Shown here: positions 61,701-64,000 of the stretch, in pieces
Position numbering within the stretch: the first letter of the stretch is position 1
Layout: the number at the start of each line of letters is the position of its first letter
From: FEN-1219 sp963713355
GTDB lineage: Bacteria; Pseudomonadota; Gammaproteobacteria; Steroidobacterales; Rariloculaceae
Assembly: GCA_963713355.1 (NCBI GenBank)
Contig: CAVQLK010000006.1
Coordinates: 620,001 to 684,000, forward strand
Length of the DNA stretch: 64,000 bases
Direction of reading: 5' to 3'
Program-made: the position numbers and the translations under genes
The notes under the pieces: generated by a model
Told to the model about the DNA's origin: nothing
Seen by the model: the letters and a program-made list of their open reading frames with translations, nothing else
Database searches by the model: none

Positions 61701-61888
61701 ATGGCGCATGGCGGTTTAACGACATGTTCCGGCTGAGAGTCGGTATCGATAACCTGTTGGACGAAGAACCCGTCATCATTAACCGCAACGTGCTCGCCGC
61801 TAACCCCAACGCTGGCAGCGGCACGAGTGCTGGCAATTACGACGTGCTTGGCCGCAGGTATTTCATCGGTTTGTCAGTCGATTTCTAA
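58775..61888 (+). CDS. TonB-dependent outer-membrane receptor
   Basis: The roughly 1037-residue product has an export region (MQALYASICACIGGSGAAYG), a TonB-box-like start (EQIVVTGSRIVRRDLEAPSP), the plug domain (STLDLRNLGPGRSLVLLDGR, NVEVISGGAAATYGPDAMAG, VVNFKLKTDFEG), and a long beta barrel with LRFRGGWQRAGRTPNVAELY. It ends in LGRRYFIGLSVDF with the terminal Phe. ATG 58775 follows GGGGGAG by 7 bases; a TTG at 58760 would add five residues. The ligand is unknown. The plug type (ASA-like RNLG..RTLVL[LV]DGRR) is that of Gammaproteobacteria and Sphingomonads. A cysteine desulfurase gene follows. Confidence 0.93.
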   Translation: MRRRNPICRNTNLRSRQTELKMQALYASICACIGGSGAAYGQEPPAADSLEQIVVTGSRIVRRDLEAPSPIVTVDAEAFDQSSNFAVETVLNQYPQFAPAESQFTAADVQPQPGSSPGVSTLDLRNLGPGRSLVLLDGRRAQPVNAGMTVDVNMIPSALISNVEVISGGAAATYGPDAMAGVVNFKLKTDFEGIALNYQGGWTDIGDGEETRADALIGGNFDRGNAVVAISYADRDLAYQNNRDFYVDIWNDPGTPANYPRVGFPHWTPDPFNRASQAAMNQVFPSPGQSPTPDIYINPATGSVFRLANALTTGGYDGSTEFPYKIRTHNGLLEQTNPRSYLSSALTRYSAFGRATYELMENVNFFAQGMFVQSTVNAKGPPTPMTGGVLVPRDPANEARELTILLNSRRLDPDGAGPLPAGPEGSGANEPWRVTRVGYWKDNRATTNRTKLNEIVLGINGDVGATDWTYEVYTQYGSTVLLTQQDNFMWMDRYNALAAQPNFGRGGSITVNAANEHLLTKELTCTSGLPVMQDYHIDLEGNINYTSGFELSDDCWEATSANMLQQNLVEQRVTEANFQGKVLDMPGGELRGAFGISQRNNSSDYRPDELFLASTDASGETDVMEYYGELLIPVTERFELEVGSRLSDFETGGFSQDAKSHKALFSWQAADVLRFRGGWQRAGRTPNVAELYAGSSSAVAGGDDPCRVDTNLAWSNVPSNPNRAQVQQLCAELNYRSGAPVGNRFDVDPNNFPSDGATTADVYRLFSEGNPRLKPETADTITFGAVWQAANRDLTLSADWYEIDIQDVVGDLDFPTAHEQCFNSSGGSNPTYDINNEYCERIWRDPVTANASYVRGGNFNLSERFTSGIDYSLSWSAPLANFGLDGPAEIGIRTSVNVLLSWKEPESASPEAPLREFAGYGTNFDYKVFTTFSYARDALNVSLNWRHLPSSEAEARATNPLNTTEDADSYNVFNLNGAWRFNDMFRLRVGIDNLLDEEPVIINRNVLAANPNAGSGTSAGNYDVLGRRYFIGLSVDF

Positions 61889-62053
61889 CTCGGCGTACGA
61901 CCGGGGCTCCGGCGTCAGGACCGGGGCCCCGGCGGCAACGCCGGAGCGAACTTTATCGCGGGGAACAGCTCCGGCTAATCGTCGAACTTCTCTCGAAGCG
62001 AGGATATGGACGTCGGCGAGGTCGCCGCGGCGTCGCGCTGGAGGCGCTCAGGC

Positions 62054-63187
62054 GTGGCGCAGATCTATCTCGACTATAACGCCAGCACTCCCGTCGATCC
62101 GCGGGTGGCCGCAGCTATGCGGCCCCACCTGTCGGCCGCCTTCGGCAATCCGTCGAGCCTTCACTGGAGCGGGCGACCCGCGCGCAATGCGGTGGAATTG
62201 GCCCGGTCGCAGGTGGCCGACGCCCTGGGCGCCGCGCCTGATGAGATCGTGTTCACTAGCGGCGGCAGCGAGGCCAACAATCTCGCGCTGAAGGGGGTGT
62301 TCTTTTCCCGCCGGGATCGCGGCGATCATGTCGTCACGAGTGCAGTCGAACATCCCGCTATCCTCCAGCCCTGCCGATTCCTGGAAAAGCTTGGGGCCCG
62401 GGTGACTTACCTGCCGGTCGATGGGAGCGGGAGGGTCGATCCCGAGGACCTGGACCGCGCCATCGAGCCGGGGACCATCCTGGCGACCATCATGCACGCG
62501 AACAATGAGGTCGGGACCATACAGCCGATCCGCGCTTGCGCGTCGATCGCGCGGCAGCGAGGCGTGCTCTTCCACACCGACGCGGCTCAGACCGTCGGCA
62601 AGATCCCGACGGATGTGGAAGACCTCGGCGTCGATCTGCTCTCCGTCGCCGGCCACAAGCTCTACGGGCCCAAGGGTGTCGGCGCGCTCTATGTCCGGCG
62701 CGGCGTCGATCTCGAGCCGCTGATCCACGGCGCCGGCCACGAAGCGGGTCGGCGGGCGGGTACCGAGAGCGCGCTCCTGACGTCAGGTCTTGGCGAAGCG
62801 TGCGCACTCGCCAAGGACCTCTCCCTGATGCCCGGCGTCCAGGCCTTGCGCGACGCCCTGTGGAGAGGATTGCAGAACCATTTCGCCGGACGCGTCGTCC
62901 TCAACGGTCATGCGGAGCATCGACTGCCCAACACCCTGAACGTAGCCTTCGTGGGGCGTGTCGGCGCCGACATCCTCGAACGTCTCGGCGACGTCGCGGC
63001 TTCGACCGGCTCAGCCTGCCATGCCGGACGCGTGGAGCTATCGCCGACGCTCTCCGCTATGGGGGTCGCGCCAGAGGTGGGGATGGGCGCCATTCGCTTC
63101 AGCCTGGGGCGTGGGACGACGGGTGCTGAGATCGAATCTGTAATCCAACGTCTGGTTGAAGTCGCGCGCCTGGCGAAGTGGTCGTAG
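62054..63187 (+). CDS. second cysteine desulfurase (NifS/IscS-type)
   Basis: The protein starts QIYLDYNASTPVDPRVAAAM and has FTSGGSEANNLALKGVFF, the PLP Lys in SVAGHKLYGPKGVGALYVRR and the active-site Cys in ASTGSACHAGRVELSPTLSA, all class V aminotransferase cysteine-desulfurase marks. It is a different enzyme from the IscS-like one at 7134. GTG 62054 fits the family start and follows GGAGG; ATG 62006 would add 16 unusual residues. No scaffold gene lies beside it. With selA/selD in the window it could also supply selenium from selenocysteine, which is inference. Confidence 0.88.
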   Translation: MAQIYLDYNASTPVDPRVAAAMRPHLSAAFGNPSSLHWSGRPARNAVELARSQVADALGAAPDEIVFTSGGSEANNLALKGVFFSRRDRGDHVVTSAVEHPAILQPCRFLEKLGARVTYLPVDGSGRVDPEDLDRAIEPGTILATIMHANNEVGTIQPIRACASIARQRGVLFHTDAAQTVGKIPTDVEDLGVDLLSVAGHKLYGPKGVGALYVRRGVDLEPLIHGAGHEAGRRAGTESALLTSGLGEACALAKDLSLMPGVQALRDALWRGLQNHFAGRVVLNGHAEHRLPNTLNVAFVGRVGADILERLGDVAASTGSACHAGRVELSPTLSAMGVAPEVGMGAIRFSLGRGTTGAEIESVIQRLVEVARLAKWS

Positions 63188-63479
63188 CGGTCAAGTTCGG
63201 CTGGCCTGGAAACGCCACCCGCGCAAACAGCCGCCGCGTATCGCGAGCAGATGCGACCAGGTCATCCCAGAATGCAGCATCGGAAACTATTGGCGGCGCC
63301 AACTAAGGTGAGCGGATCACGGCGCTCCCACTCACCGAGCCGATGCGTCCCCTGCATACGGGTGGTGCGCGGGAGCGTACCGTGCCAGGCACGCGGCGGC
63401 TGAAGATCCGGTCGGCCTTATAGTGAGGCCGGCCGAAACCGAGGTCGGGCGACCCGCTGCGTTGAATTCCTCAGCGAAA

Positions 63480-63866
63480 TCAGTCGGCGGGTGGGATGTT
63501 GCCGATGGCCTGGCCGTCGGCCGTGATCAACGCGGTGATGTACCCGCCGTCCGATCCGTCGCGCATCGGCCAAATGCGGATCGTTATCTTGTCGCCGACC
63601 TTTATCATGTCCGGACGGAATCCCTGCCGAGACATGTTATTTCGGCTGCGACCCTCGAACTCGATGTCGCGCGTCCCGCGCTCGTCGTCCGTCACCTCGA
63701 GCAGGATCCGCGCGTGCGGGTTGGAGAATGTCGCCGCCTTGACGATCCCGGTGAGGTCGACCGTGTTCCTGAAGTCGAATTGCGCTGCCGAATGATGGGC
63801 CGAGGCGCCGGCTGCCGCGCCGATCGACCATAGAGCGCCGACGAAGGAAAAGGCGAATCTCTTCAT
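63480..63866 (-). CDS. DUF6152-like secreted protein
   Basis: The 128-residue product has a signal peptide (MKRFAFSFVGALWSIGAAAGASA) followed by HHSAAQFDFRNTVDLTGIV, FSNPHARILLEVTDDERG, RSRNNMSRQGFRPDMIKVGD and KITIRIWPMRDGSDGGYITA. ATG 63866 begins the signal peptide; the open frame extends to 63929. It is the shortest of the four DUF6152 copies. It is convergent with the cysteine desulfurase gene, which ends 292 bases away. Function is unknown. Confidence 0.8.
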   Translation of the reverse strand: MKRFAFSFVGALWSIGAAAGASAHHSAAQFDFRNTVDLTGIVKAATFSNPHARILLEVTDDERGTRDIEFEGRSRNNMSRQGFRPDMIKVGDKITIRIWPMRDGSDGGYITALITADGQAIGNIPPAD

Positions 63867-63877
63867 GATGCGTTGTC

Positions 63878-63912
63878 TTCGATTCGATTCGATTCGATTT
63901 CGACTCGATTCG
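63878..63912 (+). repeat. short GATTC tandem repeat
   Basis: Four GATTC units in a row (63881-63900, the last with a GATTT variant), followed by TCGACTCGATTCG, form a short pentamer array upstream of the DUF6152 gene at 63866. It may affect spacing of its promoter. Confidence 0.6.
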
Positions 63913-64000
63913 TCGCGTCCTGGCGGCAATATCTTTCGCAGCCAGGCGATACAGCGGAGCCCGTCGAGAGCCCGCTCCGCGTTCCCCGACTCCGCGGTTC

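Overview
The window looks like chromosomal DNA of a high-GC gammaproteobacterium. The left half has the gene order of that class: queA-tgt-yajC-secD, suhB/trmJ, an isc remnant, then ndk-rlmN-pilW-rodZ-hisS-yfgM-bamB-der, followed by xseA/guaB-guaA. No rRNA is present. I cannot place it below class with confidence; order-level placement would be a guess.

Layout. 0-1 kb: the start of a DUF6152 gene and a tRNA-Leu(CAA) split by a group I intron. 1-23.3 kb: a dense housekeeping block for queuosine synthesis, Sec translocon, Fe-S assembly, tRNA/rRNA modification, outer-membrane and pilus assembly, purine synthesis and repair. Several usual members are missing from their expected places: secF, iscR, hscBA-fdx and ispG. 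23.3-31 kb: accessory DNA with a DUF6152 gene, a large diheme c-type cytochrome-like protein, remnants of an integrase and of IS91-, IS256- and ISL3-like transposases, a SnoaL-like protein and an FGE-fold lipoprotein. 30.9-34 kb: a tight three-gene operon of an acyl-CoA dehydrogenase-like protein, a PhnD-like binding protein without an export signal, and a TusA-like/ferritin-like diiron fusion. I do not know this operon as a described system. 34-38 kb: a PD40 pseudogene, dsbD and malonyl-CoA decarboxylase.

38.4-41.7 kb: selB, a tRNA-Sec gene that overlaps the selB stop, and a LysR regulator of the selenium-associated type. 41.8-45.2 kb: three SnoaL-fold genes, one with three tandem domains. 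45.9-52.6 kb: a CoA-transferase, a DUF5916 outer-membrane-type protein, a periplasmic rhodanese/thioredoxin/TlpA trio, broken genes and a DUF6152 gene. 52.8-57.4 kb: a MatC-like carrier, selA, a truncated MetE-like ORF, a decayed copy of the ferritin-like gene, and selD. 57.4-64 kb: a 1.4-kb gene-poor stretch with an octamer repeat, a TonB-dependent receptor, a second cysteine desulfurase and a fourth DUF6152 gene.

Taken together, the window carries the whole selenocysteine decoding set (selA, selB, selC, selD) in two places 14 kb apart. A broken relative of the ferritin-like operon gene lies beside selD, so that operon may be tied to selenium or sulfur metabolism. That link is inference. No selenoprotein gene was recognised in the window.
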